This document shows, one piece after another, positions 62,894-64,000 of a stretch of DNA of 64,000 bases (its first letter is position 1; every line of letters begins with the position of its first letter). The stretch spans positions 22,380 to 86,379 of the forward strand of contig VXLY01000082.1 in assembly GCA_009841335.1 (NCBI GenBank). Reading direction: 5' to 3'. Position numbers and translations under genes: made by a program. Source of the DNA: Rhodothermaceae bacterium (lineage in GTDB: Bacteria > Bacteroidota > Rhodothermia > Rhodothermales > Bin80). The notes under the pieces were generated by a model. That model saw only the letters and a program-made list of their open reading frames with translations. It was not told the origin of the DNA and did no database searches.

Positions 62894-64000
62894 TCACTTG
62901 CTCATAGCGGGCCATGCTGAAAAATCATTGTTCCGCACTACAGCTACCACGGGATCATAAACTGCATCCCCATGGTGATCAAAAGAGAAAGATCCCAGAA
63001 TGGTCGGAAAATCTCTAATATCAGCGAGAGAATTCCTGACTGAATTATAATCGTATGCAGGAGATCGCCGAAATGCTTCGATTAGAAGTGATGTAGCCGC
63101 ATACCCCCTTGTCGCCCAGTCATCTGGGATTGCACCAAAATTATTCATGTAGCTCTCCACAAAGGTTTTGCTAAGGGAATTAGGGGAGCTGGATAGCCAT
63201 ATGCTAAAGGTTACAGCACCTTCGGCAGCACCAGACTCCCGTGAGTTAATCGTGTGAACCGAGGCGATAGAAAGAAGGGGAATGACAAATGATGCAGAAT
63301 TTCCTTTGCGATATGCAGAAGGCAGAATCACATCATGATCTGGTGACAATCCAGACAAAAAAATTGCATCCACAGGAGGTGTAGTTGAAAGAATGTTATC
63401 CAATTGAGAACTAACATCAGCCTCACTGAGAAGAGTTCCTTCTTGAGCGGAATAAGATGCCTGGATTACAACGGTTATATCATTGTACGCCTGCAATTCA
63501 TCTACAATCGATTCGTTACTGGCTATCGAAAAAGCATCGCCAGAATTGTATAGGGTAGCAACATTCTTGAAGTCAAGGTTTGCCTTAGAAGTGCTAATTC
63601 CGGTCGGAATGATCCGATCATTCGTGAGTGATAAACGAAAAAGATTCTCACTTTGTGCTGATAGACCTTGCTTGGATGAAGTTGGACCAAGCGAAATGAT
63701 ATCATTCTCATTGAGCATAGGGATGATCGCTTCGGTATTCGTAGAGGTTAAAGGGCCAATAATCACTGGTAGATTCTCCATACCGATAAATTGTCGGTAT
63801 GCATCCTCCGTCCCCATGACGGTGGCCCTTGTATCTATGAACGCGAGGGCAATATTCAAATTGGAAAGAGTCTCAAGTTCCTGAATTGCCAGATGGATTC
63901 CGCTTGTGACTGATTGCCCAATCACTCCCCCTATTCCAGTTTGAGGAATGGCAACTCCAATCAATAGGTCCGTGTCTTCGGGCGAGGTCTCCATTACATC
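62894..64000 (-). CDS. ABC-type branched-chain amino acid transport substrate-binding-like protein (5' end possibly outside window)
   Basis: LLIGVAIPQTGIGGVIGQSVTSGIHLAIQELETLSNLNIALAFIDTRA periplasmic-binding fold; no signal peptide before the first in-window Met. Confidence 0.7.
   Translation of the reverse strand, partial: DVMETSPEDTDLLIGVAIPQTGIGGVIGQSVTSGIHLAIQELETLSNLNIALAFIDTRATVMGTEDAYRQFIGMENLPVIIGPLTSTNTEAIIPMLNENDIISLGPTSSKQGLSAQSENLFRLSLTNDRIIPTGISTSKANLDFKNVATLYNSGDAFSIASNESIVDELQAYNDITVVIQASYSAQEGTLLSEADVSSQLDNILSTTPPVDAIFLSGLSPDHDVILPSAYRKGNSASFVIPLLSIASVHTINSRESGAAEGAVTFSIWLSSSPNSLSKTFVESYMNNFGAIPDDWATRGYAATSLLIEAFRRSPAYDYNSVRNSLADIRDFPTILGSFSFDHHGDAVYDPVVAVVRNNDFSAWPAMSK

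Overview
64 kb window from a bacterial chromosome, probably Bacteroidota/Rhodothermota-like judging from a PorZ-type T9SS protein and BshB1. Most of it is housekeeping genes on the minus strand: nadD, bamD, guaA, gcvH, accC, accB, efp, bshB1, leuS, dnaJ-grpE-hrcA, gpmI, nth, porZ-like, ribH, apbE, adk, polyprenyl synthase, LuxC-like reductase. There are two tRNAs. The main accessory element is a type I-G (formerly I-U) CRISPR-Cas locus at about 29.3-41.4 kb. It has a helicase-HD cas3, csx17 (cas8), csb1 (cas7), csb2 (cas5/6), a cas4-cas1 fusion, cas2, and a 28-repeat array. The leader-distal repeats decay progressively, and one further 'ghost' repeat sits in register outside the recognisable array. 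Other accessory or decayed material: a frame-disrupted YhcG/DUF1016-type nuclease (about 42.6-43.3 kb), a truncated IS1380-like transposase (about 17 kb), and a decayed patch at 18.9-20.2 kb. A cluster of Tat-signal Gfo/Idh/MocA and TIM-barrel epimerase genes lies at 43.5-49 kb. All family names come from reading the translated ORFs; no database search was run.
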